From contig DASSKK010000080.1 in NCBI GenBank assembly GCA_035690495.1, positions 1 through 21,098 on the forward strand: a stretch of DNA of 21,098 bases. The letters run 5' to 3'. The notes beneath the pieces were generated by a model. That model ran no database searches, had not been told where the DNA came from, and saw only the letters and a list, made by a program, of their open reading frames with translations. Below, one piece after another: positions 1 through 7,760 of the stretch. The stretch's first letter is position 1, and every line of letters begins with the position of its first letter. The position numbers and the translations under genes were made by a program. The stretch is from DASSKK01 sp035690495 (lineage in GTDB: Bacteria > Actinomycetota > Actinomycetes > Propionibacteriales > Nocardioidaceae).

Positions 1-403
1 GCTCGACCTCCTGGTCCACCAGCGCCTTCACCTTGGCGACGAGGCGGTCCTGGAACGGGCCCTGCGCGGTCAGCAGGCGCAGCGCGACGTAGGTCTCGTT
101 GCGCAGGAACTCCTGCAAGGCGCGCGACTCCACGATCGTCACCAGGTAGCGGCGCAGCGCCTCGACGAGCCGGCTGGTCCCGCGCCGCCGGCTCGTCGCT
201 GCCCAGATGTCGTCGATCACCGACTCGCTGAGCGACCAGATCACGTCCTGGAGCAGCTGCTCGCGGTCGCCGGTCCAGCGGTAGAGCGTGTTGCGGGAGA
301 CGCCGAGCTCGGCGGCGAGCTCGCGCATGTCGAGACGGCGGCCCTCGAGGTAGATGCGTGTCGCCGCGGCGTACGCCGCCTCGCGTGTGGGCCTCTCCGC
401 CAT
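1..403 (-). CDS. TetR-family transcriptional regulator (C-terminus cut by window edge)
   Basis: I translated the minus strand from an ATG at 403-401; the frame stays open for 134 codons to the window edge. Residues about 15-50 form a TetR-type DNA-binding domain: the helix-turn-helix has RELAAELGVSRNTLYRWTGD, followed by REQLL. The LYRW signature resembles the QsdR subgroup of TetR regulators, which is a family impression rather than a search result. The rest is the start of the helical ligand-binding domain. The gene is divergent from the FAD dehydrogenase at 486, with an 82 bp spacer rich in repeated half-sites. The usual TetR arrangement would make it a repressor of that neighbour and of itself. 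The ligand is unknown; the neighbour suggests a steroid-like or other hydrophobic molecule. Confidence 0.88.
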   Translation of the reverse strand, partial: MAERPTREAAYAAATRIYLEGRRLDMRELAAELGVSRNTLYRWTGDREQLLQDVIWSLSESVIDDIWAATSRRRGTSRLVEALRRYLVTIVESRALQEFLRNETYVALRLLTAQGPFQDRLVAKVKALVDQEVE

Positions 404-485
404 GGCACGCACTGTAGCGGGCTGTGAGGACACTTACAGGATGTGTCACTTGTAGGACAGATCCCGCGTGTGTCACTCTCGATCC
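404..485. promoter_or_regulatory. Divergent promoter region with putative TetR operator repeats
   Basis: The spacer between the TetR gene and the FAD dehydrogenase contains an inverted repeat GACAC-N9-GTGTC at 429-447. It also holds two direct copies of CACTTRYAGGA at 431-441 and 447-457 (16 bp apart), and two copies of TGTGTCACT at 442-450 and 469-477 (27 bp apart). Such overlapping half-sites in a divergent TetR spacer are what an autoregulated operator would look like. I see no convincing -35/-10 pair. The operator role is inferred from position and symmetry only. Confidence 0.5.
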
Positions 486-2138
486 ATGGATGCTGACGTC
501 ATCGTCGTGGGAGCCGGCCTGGCCGGGCTCGTGGCCACCGCGGAGCTCGCCGACGCGGGCAAACGCGTGCTGCTGCTGGACCAGGAGCCCGAGCAGAGCC
601 TGGGCGGTCAGGCGTTCTGGTCGTTGGGCGGCCTCTTCCTCGTCGACTCTCCCGAGCAACGACGGATGGGCATCAAGGACTCCTACGACCTCGCGCTCCA
701 GGACTGGATGGGCAGTGCGCAGTTCGACCGCGAGTGCGACCACTGGCCGCGCAAGTGGGCCGAGGCCTACGTCGCCTTCGCGGCCGGCGAGAAGCGGCAG
801 TGGCTGCACGACCAGGGGCTGCGGCTGTTCCCCGTCGTCGGCTGGGCCGAGCGCGGCGACGGTCGCGCCGGTGGCCACGGCAACTCCGTGCCGCGCTTCC
901 ACCTCACCTGGGGCACCGGCCCCGGTGTGGTCGCGCCGTTCGAGCGCCGGGTGCGCGAGGCGGCCGCCCGCGGCCTGGTCACCTTCGGCTTCCGCCACCG
1001 GGTCGACGACCTGGTGAAGTCCGGCGGCGTCGTCACCGGCGTCCGTGGCGCGGTGCTGGCGCCCGACGACATGGAGCGCGGCAAGGCCTCGAACCGCGAG
1101 GTCGTCAGCGACTTCGAGTACGCCGCGCAGGCCGTGATCGTGACCTCCGGGGGCATCGGCGGCAACCACGAGCAGGTCCGCAAGCAGTGGCCGGTCGACC
1201 GGCTCGGCCGGCCCCCGAAGTTCATGGTGGCCGGCGTGCCGGCGCACGTGGACGGGCGGATGCAGTTCATCACCGAGGCCGCCGGCGGCGAGATCATCAA
1301 CCCCGACCGGATGTGGCACTACACCGAGGGCCTGCGCAACTGGGACCCGATCTGGGACAACCACGGCATCCGCATCCTCCCCGGACCGTCGTCGCTGTGG
1401 CTCTCCGCGACCGGCGAGCGCTTCCCGGCGCCGTACCTGCCCGGCTTCGACACCCTCGGCACGCTCGGCGCGATCCTGCGCACCGGCTACGACTACTCGT
1501 GGTTCGTGCTGACGCAGAAGGTGATCGAGAAGGAGTTCGCGCTCTCCGGCTCCGAGCAGAACCCCGACCTGACCGGCAAGGACATCCCGCTTCTGCTGAA
1601 GCGGGTGCGCCGCGGAGCCGCGGGACCCGTCGAGGCGTTCAAGCAGCACGGCGAGGACTTCGTGGTCCGCGACGACCTGCCGGCCCTGGTCGAGGGCATG
1701 AACGCGCTCACCGGCGACGACCTGGTCGAGCTCGAGCCGCTGCGCGCGCTGATCGAATCGCGCGACCGGGAGATCGACAACCCGTTCTCCAAAGACCTGC
1801 AGATCGCGGCGCTGCGGTCGGCCCGCTCCTACCGTGGCGACCGGCTGATCCGTGTTGCCCGCCCGCACAAGCTGCTCGACCCGCGCAACGGGCCGCTGAT
1901 CGCGGTGCGCCTGCACATCCTGACCCGCAAGACCCTCGGCGGGCTGGAGACCGACCTGGATGGTCGGGTGCTCCGCGAGGGCGGATCGCCGCTCGCCGGG
2001 GTGTACGCCGCCGGAGAGGTCGCCGGGTTCGGCGGGGGAGGCATGCACGGCTACAACTCGCTCGAGGGGACGTTCCTCGGCGGCTGCCTGTTCTCCGGGC
2101 GCACCGCCGGCCGCGCGGCAGCCCGCGCCGTCGCCTGA
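486..2138 (+). CDS. FAD-binding dehydrogenase (3-ketosteroid-dehydrogenase-like flavoprotein)
   Basis: This 550-residue protein is a soluble flavoprotein of the fumarate reductase/KstD superfamily. The N-terminal Rossmann motif VVGAGLAGL (GxGxxG at residues 9-14) binds the ADP part of FAD. It is followed by an acidic strand end (LLLDQE) and a GGQAFWSLGG segment. The C-terminus has the second FAD-contact block GVYAAGEVAGFGGGG...GYNSLEGT...GG. The length fits the COG3573-type FAD-binding dehydrogenases, relatives of KstD whose substrates are mostly undefined. I chose the ATG at 486 because the beta-strand before GxGxxG starts at once. A GTG at 468 (six residues longer) is possible and has a weak upstream AGGA. 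It is divergent from the TetR gene and converges on the GHR-like gene with a 5 bp gap. The substrate is not determined. Confidence 0.88.
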   Translation: MDADVIVVGAGLAGLVATAELADAGKRVLLLDQEPEQSLGGQAFWSLGGLFLVDSPEQRRMGIKDSYDLALQDWMGSAQFDRECDHWPRKWAEAYVAFAAGEKRQWLHDQGLRLFPVVGWAERGDGRAGGHGNSVPRFHLTWGTGPGVVAPFERRVREAAARGLVTFGFRHRVDDLVKSGGVVTGVRGAVLAPDDMERGKASNREVVSDFEYAAQAVIVTSGGIGGNHEQVRKQWPVDRLGRPPKFMVAGVPAHVDGRMQFITEAAGGEIINPDRMWHYTEGLRNWDPIWDNHGIRILPGPSSLWLSATGERFPAPYLPGFDTLGTLGAILRTGYDYSWFVLTQKVIEKEFALSGSEQNPDLTGKDIPLLLKRVRRGAAGPVEAFKQHGEDFVVRDDLPALVEGMNALTGDDLVELEPLRALIESRDREIDNPFSKDLQIAALRSARSYRGDRLIRVARPHKLLDPRNGPLIAVRLHILTRKTLGGLETDLDGRVLREGGSPLAGVYAAGEVAGFGGGGMHGYNSLEGTFLGGCLFSGRTAGRAAARAVA

Positions 2139-2143
2139 GCGGG

Positions 2144-3136
2144 TCAGACGGCGCCGTGGCCGGCCGGGATCCTCTCGTCCTCGGGCACCGGCCCGGGCGG
2201 GGTGCCGTCCCCGAACGGCCGGCCGCCGAGCTGCGCGCGGTGGTGCTCGCCGAGCCACCCGGAGAGGTCCGGTCCCTTCGGCACGATCCGGGTCGGGTTG
2301 ATGCCGGTGTGCACGCAGTAGTAGTGCTGCTTGATCTGCGCGAAGTCGATGGTGTCGCCGAAGCCGGGTGTCTGGAACAGGTCGCGGGCGTAGCCCCAGA
2401 GCGCCGGCATCTCGGTGAGCTTGTTGCGGTTGCACTTGAAGTGGCCGTGGTAGACCGCGTCGAAACGGGCGAGTGTCGTGAACAGGCGTACGTCGGCCTC
2501 GGTGATCTGATCGCCCATCAGGAAGCGCCGGCCGGTCAGCCGCTCCTCGAGCCAGTCCAGCGCGGCGAAGAGCCGGTCGTAGGCGTCCTCGTAGGCGGCC
2601 TGCGAGGATGCGAAGCCGCACTGGTAGACGCCGTTGTTCACGTCCCCGTACACCCGCTCCATCACTTCGTGCATCTCCGACCGGGCCGGGTTCGGCAGCA
2701 GATCCGGAGCGCCCTCGCGGTGGAACTCCTCCCACTGCGTGGACATGTCCAAGGTGATCTGCGCGTAGTCGTTGGTGACCACCTTCCCGGACTCGACCTC
2801 GACCATGGCAGGCACCGTGATCCCCTTCGGGTAGTGCGGGTCGCGGGCGAAGTACGCCGACTGGAGCCGCTCGATGCCCAGCACCGGGTCGCGTCCTCCG
2901 GGGTCGAGGTCGAAGGTCCACGACCGCTCGTCGTGGGTCGGAGCGCACAGTCCCATGCTGAGCGCGTCCTCCAGGCCCAGCAGACGGCGCACGATGATCG
3001 CCCGGTTGGCCCACGGGCAGGCGCGCGCCGCCACGAGCCGGTAGCGGTCGGGTTCCACGGCGTAGCCCTCCCGGCCGTCAGCCGTGATCCGGGTGGTGAG
3101 GTAGTCGGTGTCGCGTTCGAACGTTCCCGAGGTCAT
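2144..3136 (-). CDS. Glutathionyl-hydroquinone-reductase-like protein (GST superfamily, Ecm4/YqjG type)
   Basis: This 330-residue protein has an N-terminal thioredoxin-like domain with the motif ARACPWANR; Cys40 is the candidate catalytic cysteine (family form CPWAHR). The C-terminal all-helical GST domain contains FLMGDQITEADVRLFTTLARFDAVYHGHFKCN and ends with GINPTRIVPKGP, all typical of this family. Family members reduce glutathionyl-hydroquinones. Actinobacteria generally use mycothiol, so the physiological thiol here is an inference left open. I chose the ATG at 3136; a TTG at 3148 would add four residues. The start lies 39 bp downstream of the multicopper-oxidase stop, so the two may be co-transcribed. 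Confidence 0.88.
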   Translation of the reverse strand: MTSGTFERDTDYLTTRITADGREGYAVEPDRYRLVAARACPWANRAIIVRRLLGLEDALSMGLCAPTHDERSWTFDLDPGGRDPVLGIERLQSAYFARDPHYPKGITVPAMVEVESGKVVTNDYAQITLDMSTQWEEFHREGAPDLLPNPARSEMHEVMERVYGDVNNGVYQCGFASSQAAYEDAYDRLFAALDWLEERLTGRRFLMGDQITEADVRLFTTLARFDAVYHGHFKCNRNKLTEMPALWGYARDLFQTPGFGDTIDFAQIKQHYYCVHTGINPTRIVPKGPDLSGWLGEHHRAQLGGRPFGDGTPPGPVPEDERIPAGHGAV

Positions 3137-3175
3137 ACAGCCATTCAACCAACCCGGTGTTCATCTGGGCCGGGC

Positions 3176-4663
3176 TCACTCCGGATGGTTGTGGGACGGC
3201 CCGCCGACGCGGAACGGCTCGGTGACGCCCTCGTACATCAGGTGCGTGACCAGGCCCTGGGTCGCGTGCTCGAGGTTGTGGCAGTGGTCCATCCAGATCC
3301 CCGGGTTGTCGGCGAGGAACGCGATCTGGTAGCTGTCGCCGTCGTCGACGTCGAGGCTGTCCACCCACCACGGGGAGCCCGTCGACCTCACCCCGTTGCG
3401 AGCCAGCACCACGGCGTGGTGGCCGTGCAGGTGCATCGGGTGGACGACGCCACTGTGGTTGGAGATGCGGATGAGGACGACGTCGCGGCGCCGCACGACG
3501 AACATCGGCATGTCCGGGAAGAGGTGTCCGTTGACCGTCCACCAGAAGCCGGGCTTGCCGTCCATCAGCCCGACTCTGCGGCCGATGTCGTAGACGAAGC
3601 GCCGGTCCGGCTTGCCGGGGTCGAACGGCAGCGGCGCGGACGTGCCGTAGGCGAGCAGGTCGAGCGCGCGGTCCGGGACGGGCACCGGCCGCGAGGTCGC
3701 CCCGGCGGGGCCGATCGTCAGCCACGTGCTGGGGCCTACGTTCACTCGTGTCGCCGACCCGTCCGCCGGGGCGGTCACCTGTACGTCCGCTCTGCCCCCG
3801 GCGGGAACCTCGACCGTCCTGCCGGTGACAGTGCCCGGATCGTGGACGGCGTACCCGTCGACCGCCACCAGCCGGTACGCCGCATCCGACCACGCCAGCA
3901 GCGGCACGTTGTCGGTGTTGACCAGCCGGACCCTCACGGTCTGGCCGGGCGACGCCTCGACCGTCGTGCCGTGTGGGCGGCCGTTGACGGTCGGGATGCC
4001 GTCGTAGCTGTGCGCGAGCGCGGTGAAGTCGCGCACGTCGCGCTCAGGATGCTTCGGGAGCACCACGAGGGCGCCGAACAGGCCACCTGCTACTTGTTCG
4101 TGGGATACCTGGTGAGAGTGGTACCAGTAGGTGCCCACATGCGGGGCGGCGAACCGGTAGGTGAAGTCCCCTCCGACGGGGATCGCGTCCTGGGTGACGC
4201 CGGCGACCCCGTCCTCCGCGTTCGGCACGTCGACTCCGTGCCAGTGGACGGTGATCCCGTCGGGCACCGACTCGTTGTGCACGTGCACCTCGACGAGCTG
4301 CCCGACGGTGACGGTGATCTGGGGGCCGGGCGTGCTGCCGTTGAGCGTGTATCCGTCGATGAGCCGCCCGTCTGCGAGCCGCACGCTCTGCTTGCGTGCG
4401 ACCAGATGGACGAGCACGTCGGCCGGCCTCGACGTGTGCTCGGTCAGGTCGGCGACGCTGACGGTGCCGCCGGCGCCGCTTCCGTCTGCCGTCGCGCCCA
4501 TGGCGTGGTCGTGGGGGCCGCCGCCGTAGTCGGCGTACCCCATGTCCATGACGGAGTACGCCGACGGCGGCAGGCTCGACCACCACAGCAGGCCGAGCGG
4601 AACGACGACCGCGATGCTCGCCAGGACGGCGGCCAGCAGCCGGACTCGGTCCTTGTGCCTCAC
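3176..4663 (-). CDS. Membrane-anchored multicopper oxidase (laccase-like, three cupredoxin domains)
   Basis: The protein oxidises a substrate and reduces oxygen to water using four coppers. All four ligand blocks are present (numbering from the chosen start): HWH at 140-142, HSH at 182-184, HPMHLHGH at 408-415 and HCHNLEH at 460-466. The residue at the type-1 axial position, five after the last His, is Leu471, not Met. An N-terminal RHKDRVR followed by a hydrophobic stretch (residues 9-27) is a signal anchor, so the catalytic part is extracytoplasmic. A His/Asp-rich GGGPHDHAMG patch follows it. I chose the GTG at 4663 because it puts the basic n-region at the start and lies 7 bp after the stop of the upstream DUF6220-like gene. 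An upstream in-frame start at 4762 would overlap that gene. The substrate is unknown. Confidence 0.9.
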   Translation of the reverse strand: MRHKDRVRLLAAVLASIAVVVPLGLLWWSSLPPSAYSVMDMGYADYGGGPHDHAMGATADGSGAGGTVSVADLTEHTSRPADVLVHLVARKQSVRLADGRLIDGYTLNGSTPGPQITVTVGQLVEVHVHNESVPDGITVHWHGVDVPNAEDGVAGVTQDAIPVGGDFTYRFAAPHVGTYWYHSHQVSHEQVAGGLFGALVVLPKHPERDVRDFTALAHSYDGIPTVNGRPHGTTVEASPGQTVRVRLVNTDNVPLLAWSDAAYRLVAVDGYAVHDPGTVTGRTVEVPAGGRADVQVTAPADGSATRVNVGPSTWLTIGPAGATSRPVPVPDRALDLLAYGTSAPLPFDPGKPDRRFVYDIGRRVGLMDGKPGFWWTVNGHLFPDMPMFVVRRRDVVLIRISNHSGVVHPMHLHGHHAVVLARNGVRSTGSPWWVDSLDVDDGDSYQIAFLADNPGIWMDHCHNLEHATQGLVTHLMYEGVTEPFRVGGPSHNHPE

Positions 4664-4670
4664 CCTGGGC

Positions 4671-5135
4671 TCAGGCTCGTGCGCCCTCGCCCGCAGCCTG
4701 TATGGGCGCAGCCGCCGGGCCGGTGGCCAACGCTGTGTCGACTCGCCGCGCAGCGTAGACACCGAGCGCGAACAGGATCAGCGCATTCAGGCCGTGCAGG
4801 AAGCCCAGTTGCGGAGCCCCGAACGAGACGAACGCCAGGAGCACCTGGACGACCACGTCGAGCAGGATGAACGCCGCCCACTTGGCACCGCCCGGGACCT
4901 TCGCGAAGAAGGAGACGATCAGCAGCACGATTGCGACAAGCGGGATCAGGAACTGGCCGTTCATCCCGTGGATCATGAAGCCGATGCCACCGGGTGTGTC
5001 CGGCTGGGTGCCCTTGGTGATCGTGTGCTCGTCCATGTAGCTGAACAGGCCGAACGCCGCAAGGGCGATCGCGGCGGCCTGGACGGCGACGAGCACCGGG
5101 ATCGCGTAGGCCAGGTACTTGTAGACGTTCCTCAT
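4671..5135 (-). CDS. Small four-helix membrane protein, DUF6220-like
   Basis: This 154-residue integral membrane protein has four predicted hydrophobic helices, at about residues 5-27 (YLAYAIPVLVAVQAA), 55-77 (LIPLVAIVLLIVSFF), 84-104 (WAAFILLDVVVQVLL) and 110-128 (LGFLHGLNALILFALG). Conserved-looking polar spots are MIHGMNG between helices 1 and 2 and LHGLNAL in helix 4. The start ATG at 5135 is fixed by a strong GGAGGA ribosome-binding site a few bases upstream. It ends 7 bp before the multicopper oxidase, so the two are almost certainly one operon. The DUF6220 assignment is from memory of family style. A role in supporting the oxidase (quinone or heme contact, or copper handling) is only an inference from linkage. 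Confidence 0.72.
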   Translation of the reverse strand: MRNVYKYLAYAIPVLVAVQAAAIALAAFGLFSYMDEHTITKGTQPDTPGGIGFMIHGMNGQFLIPLVAIVLLIVSFFAKVPGGAKWAAFILLDVVVQVLLAFVSFGAPQLGFLHGLNALILFALGVYAARRVDTALATGPAAAPIQAAGEGARA

Positions 5136-5341
5136 GGGCGTGTTCCTCCGATTTTCGCCTTCCCGCACCCGGCTTCCGGGTCGGGGAGCCTCCCGAGCGC
5201 CTGCAGGACAGGATGACCTCATCGCGGCCGGTTGTCACCCATCTCCGGGATTTGATTTCGCGGGTCGGCAGGGCTTTCTTCCGGTACCAGCGGTCTTTGT
5301 GCCGGATCCGGTGGCCGGTGAGCGCCGGGTAGCCTCACGGT
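5136..5341. promoter_or_regulatory. Divergent intergenic region between the DUF6220/MCO operon and folP2-like gene
   Basis: This 206 bp spacer must hold promoters for both directions. It contains a perfect inverted repeat, ACCCGG-ctt-CCGGGT at 5167-5181, about 32 bp upstream of the DUF6220-like start, and a CCGGATCCGG palindrome at 5302-5311 before folP2. Either could be an operator. Neither matches a CsoR or CueR copper operator that I recognise. No clear -35/-10 pair was found. Confidence 0.35.
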
Positions 5342-6202
5342 GTGCTCACCCTGGGACGACACAGCTTCGCCGACACCGACCTGCTGGTGATGGCGATCGT
5401 GAACCGGACCCGGGACTCCTTCTACGACCACGGCGCCACCTTCGAGGATGCCGCGGCGCTCGAGCGGGTGCACCGGGTGGTCGAGGAGGGTGCCGACCTG
5501 GTCGACGTCGGTGGTGTGAAGGCCGGGCCCGGTGAAGAGGTGGACGCCGAGGAGGAGATCCGGCGTACGGCGGGCTTCGTGGCGTCCGTGCGTGCGGAGT
5601 TCCCCGACCTGGTCATCAGCGTGGACACGTGGCGGGCCGAGGTCGCACGCGAGGTCTGCCGAGCGGGAGCCGACGTGCTCAACGATGCGTGGGGCGGCCA
5701 CGACCCGGCGCTCGCCGAGGTGGCGGCGGAGTTCGACGCGGCCTTGGTGTGCACGCACACCGACGGGGCGGTGCCGCGCACCCCTCCGCACCGGCCGGCG
5801 TACGACGACGTGGTCGCCGCGGCTGTGCACGACACCGTTGCCCTGGCCGAGCGCGCGGTGAAGCTCGGTGTGAACCGGGACAGCGTGCTGGTCGACCCGG
5901 CGCACGACTTCGAGAAGAACACCTGGCACTCGTTGGAGCTGATCCGCCGGCTGGACGAGCTGGTCGCCACCGGCTGGCCGGTTCTGGTCTCGCTGTCCAA
6001 CAAGGACTTCGTGGGGGAGACCCTCGACCTGCCCGTCGACGCACGGGTGACCGGGACGCTGGCCGCGACCGCGGTCTGCGCCTGGCAGGGAGCCCGGGTG
6101 TTCCGTGTGCACGAGGTGGAGCAGACGCGCCAGAGTCTCGACATGGTCGCCTCGATCCGGGGACATCGGGAACCCGCACTGGTGGTGCGGGGGCTGGCAT
6201 GA
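5342..6202 (+). CDS. folP2: Dihydropteroate-synthase homologue of the FolP2 type
   Basis: This 286-residue TIM-barrel protein matches the DHPS family block by block, with systematic replacements. VNRTRDSFYD (N21) stands for the usual NVTPDSF, and DVGGVKAGPG stands for DxGGESTRPG. SVDTWRAEVA and LNDAWGG are near canonical. DPAHDFEKNTWHSLELIRRL stands for DPGIGFGK-T-HN, SLSNKDFVGE stands for SRKxFIG, and RVHEV stands for RVHDV. These are the features of FolP2, the second actinobacterial paralogue; FolP2 of Mycobacterium leprae is reported to lack DHPS activity. So this is probably not the folate enzyme. The start is a GTG at 5342 with a poor ribosome-binding site. The next gene begins 10 bp downstream, suggesting co-transcription. 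Confidence 0.85.
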   Translation: MLTLGRHSFADTDLLVMAIVNRTRDSFYDHGATFEDAAALERVHRVVEEGADLVDVGGVKAGPGEEVDAEEEIRRTAGFVASVRAEFPDLVISVDTWRAEVAREVCRAGADVLNDAWGGHDPALAEVAAEFDAALVCTHTDGAVPRTPPHRPAYDDVVAAAVHDTVALAERAVKLGVNRDSVLVDPAHDFEKNTWHSLELIRRLDELVATGWPVLVSLSNKDFVGETLDLPVDARVTGTLAATAVCAWQGARVFRVHEVEQTRQSLDMVASIRGHREPALVVRGLA

Positions 6203-6212
6203 GGGACCTTGC

Positions 6213-6920
6213 ATGATCACTGCCGCAGTCCTCTGCCCGCACCCGCCGCTGCTGCTGCGAGAGCTGACCGGGCGGGCCGACCCGGGCGCCGACCTGCGCG
6301 TCGCCTGTGTGGCCGCGGTCGCCGAAGCGTGCGAGGGAGCCGAGCGGGCCGTGGTGATCGGCGGCGACGACACCACGGCGCAGTGGGACGAGTCGAGCCG
6401 GCTCCGCGCGGCCCGCTTCGGCGGATCTCCGGGGCATGCGTCCCCTCCGCCGGCCGATGCGGACTCCGCGCCGGATCTGCCGCTCTCCTTGGGGATCGGG
6501 CGACGCCTGCTCGACGATGCCGGCTGGTCGGGCCCGAGCATGTTCCTCGGCGTCTCCTGGGAGGCGTCGGACGCCGAGGTGCAGGAGCTCGCCGAGCGGA
6601 TCGTCGCGATCGAGGGGCGGGTGCTGTTGTTGATCCTGGGCGATGGAAGCGCACGTCGGGGCGAGAAGGCGCCCGGCTACCTCGACGAGCGCGCCTTCGA
6701 CTTCGACGACAGTCTCGCGAAGGCCCTCGACACCGGAGACGCTGCCTCGCTGGCGGGGCTCGACGTCGCGCTCGCGTCCGAGCTGATGGTGTTCGGTGCC
6801 GCGGGGCTGCGGGTGATGGGAGCGGTCGCTCTCAGGCAGGGAGAGCCGTCGCGGGCGTCGCTGACCTACAACGACGACCCGTTCGGGGTCAGCTACTTCA
6901 TCGCCGTCTGGCGGTTCTAG
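6213..6920 (+). CDS. LigB-like (class III extradiol dioxygenase B-subunit-like) protein
   Basis: This is a 235-residue protein. Its start (MITAAVLCPHPPLLLREL) with His10 resembles the first metal-ligand region of LigB/MEMO-fold proteins. The segments AVVIGGDDT, LLLILGDGSARR and ALASELMVFGAAGLRVMGA match the core of the actinobacterial family annotated as a class III extradiol dioxygenase subunit B-like domain. Ring cleavage has not been shown for this small family, and I cannot identify a full ligand set, so enzyme activity is uncertain. ATG 6213 is preceded by GAGGG at 6201-6205 at good spacing. It starts 10 bp after the folP2-like gene. Its TAG stop overlaps the stop of the convergent thioesterase gene. 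Confidence 0.7.
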   Translation: MITAAVLCPHPPLLLRELTGRADPGADLRVACVAAVAEACEGAERAVVIGGDDTTAQWDESSRLRAARFGGSPGHASPPPADADSAPDLPLSLGIGRRLLDDAGWSGPSMFLGVSWEASDAEVQELAERIVAIEGRVLLLILGDGSARRGEKAPGYLDERAFDFDDSLAKALDTGDAASLAGLDVALASELMVFGAAGLRVMGAVALRQGEPSRASLTYNDDPFGVSYFIAVWRF

Positions 6921-7690
6921 CGTTGTGCGATGAGCAGCGCCTGACGCGAGAACGCGACCACCCCGTGCTCGTCGTACACCGTCGACGACGCGACGCCGAC
7001 ACGACCGCTGGACAGCGTGGTCTCGGCGTCCAGGCAGACCCATTCGCCGACCGGCGGGCGCAGCACGTGCACGGTGAGCTCGGTGTTCAAGAACCCCCAC
7101 TCGTTCGCGTCCAGGGCTGCCGAGACGCCGGACGCGGAGTCGACGCAGATCATCAGCCGCTGCAGCGGACTCGCCTGCTCGCCGGCCACCAGCGCCACCT
7201 TCGGCCGCATCCACACCACCCCCGGCCCCGGCTCCGTGACCGCGCCCTTCACCCAGCGCCAGTCGATGGAGTCCATGTAGCCGCGTGACCAGCTGCTCGG
7301 CGGCTCCTTCGGGACACCGTCGTCCGGCGTGTGCTGCAGGGGAGAAGGGTCCTGGACAGGGCCGTCGTCGCGTGCGGGAAACAGCCAGGCGGTCGCCGTC
7401 GCGCAGGTGCGGTCGCGCGTCACGTCGTACAACGTCGCCTGGCACATCTGCACGCTCCGCCCGGGACGTACGACGTCGGCCTCGGCACGCAGTGGTCCGA
7501 CCGGAACCGGCCCGAGCAGCTCCATCGTCAGCTGCCCCACGACCCGGTCTCCGTCGGAGATCAGCGACTCGATCGCCCGGGTCAGCAGCGCTGCCGGCGG
7601 GCCGCCGTGCTGGGCTTGCGGACCCCACGGGCCGACCGTGCCCGGAAGGGAGTCGAAGCCGGTCCCGGAGGCGACGTAGAAGCTGCTCAC
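6917..7690 (-). CDS. Acyl-CoA thioesterase family protein (double hotdog)
   Basis: This 257-residue protein has two hotdog repeats. The N-terminal half has the helix HGGPPAALLTRAIE and strands GQLTMELLGPVPVGPLRAEADVVRPG, typical of the TesB/4HBT_3 thioesterase-like family. The C-terminal half has the pattern LNTELTVHVLRPPVGEWVCLDAETTLSSGRVGVASSTVYDEHG. Members hydrolyse acyl-CoA thioesters in the cytoplasm, but the chain-length preference cannot be read from sequence. The start is a GTG at 7690. The stop (6919-6917) shares the CTAG at 6917-6920 with the stop of the opposing LigB-like gene, so the two genes converge with a 4 bp overlap. Confidence 0.85.
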   Translation of the reverse strand: MSSFYVASGTGFDSLPGTVGPWGPQAQHGGPPAALLTRAIESLISDGDRVVGQLTMELLGPVPVGPLRAEADVVRPGRSVQMCQATLYDVTRDRTCATATAWLFPARDDGPVQDPSPLQHTPDDGVPKEPPSSWSRGYMDSIDWRWVKGAVTEPGPGVVWMRPKVALVAGEQASPLQRLMICVDSASGVSAALDANEWGFLNTELTVHVLRPPVGEWVCLDAETTLSSGRVGVASSTVYDEHGVVAFSRQALLIAQR

Positions 7691-7760
7691 CGGGCCATCA
7701 TGCCGGGCGTTGGTCGATTTCCCGATCGTGTCGGGACCTGTGTATTCTGACCTGTCGTTT

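Noticed and set aside
4664..4762. Longer multicopper-oxidase start at 4762
   Set aside because: It would place an Arg-rich stretch before the signal anchor and overlap the upstream membrane-protein gene; the GTG at 4663 fits spacing and topology better.
734..4870. A 1378-codon plus-strand open frame spanning several genes
   Set aside because: Arg/Pro/Gly-rich translation without domains. It is the third-position shadow of the FAD dehydrogenase and of the minus-strand GHR-like and multicopper-oxidase genes in high-GC DNA.
5679..7628. Long minus-strand open frame opposite folP2 and the LigB-like gene
   Set aside because: Low-complexity Arg-rich product with no recognisable motif; the plus-strand folP2 and LigB-like proteins and the minus-strand thioesterase explain the sequence.
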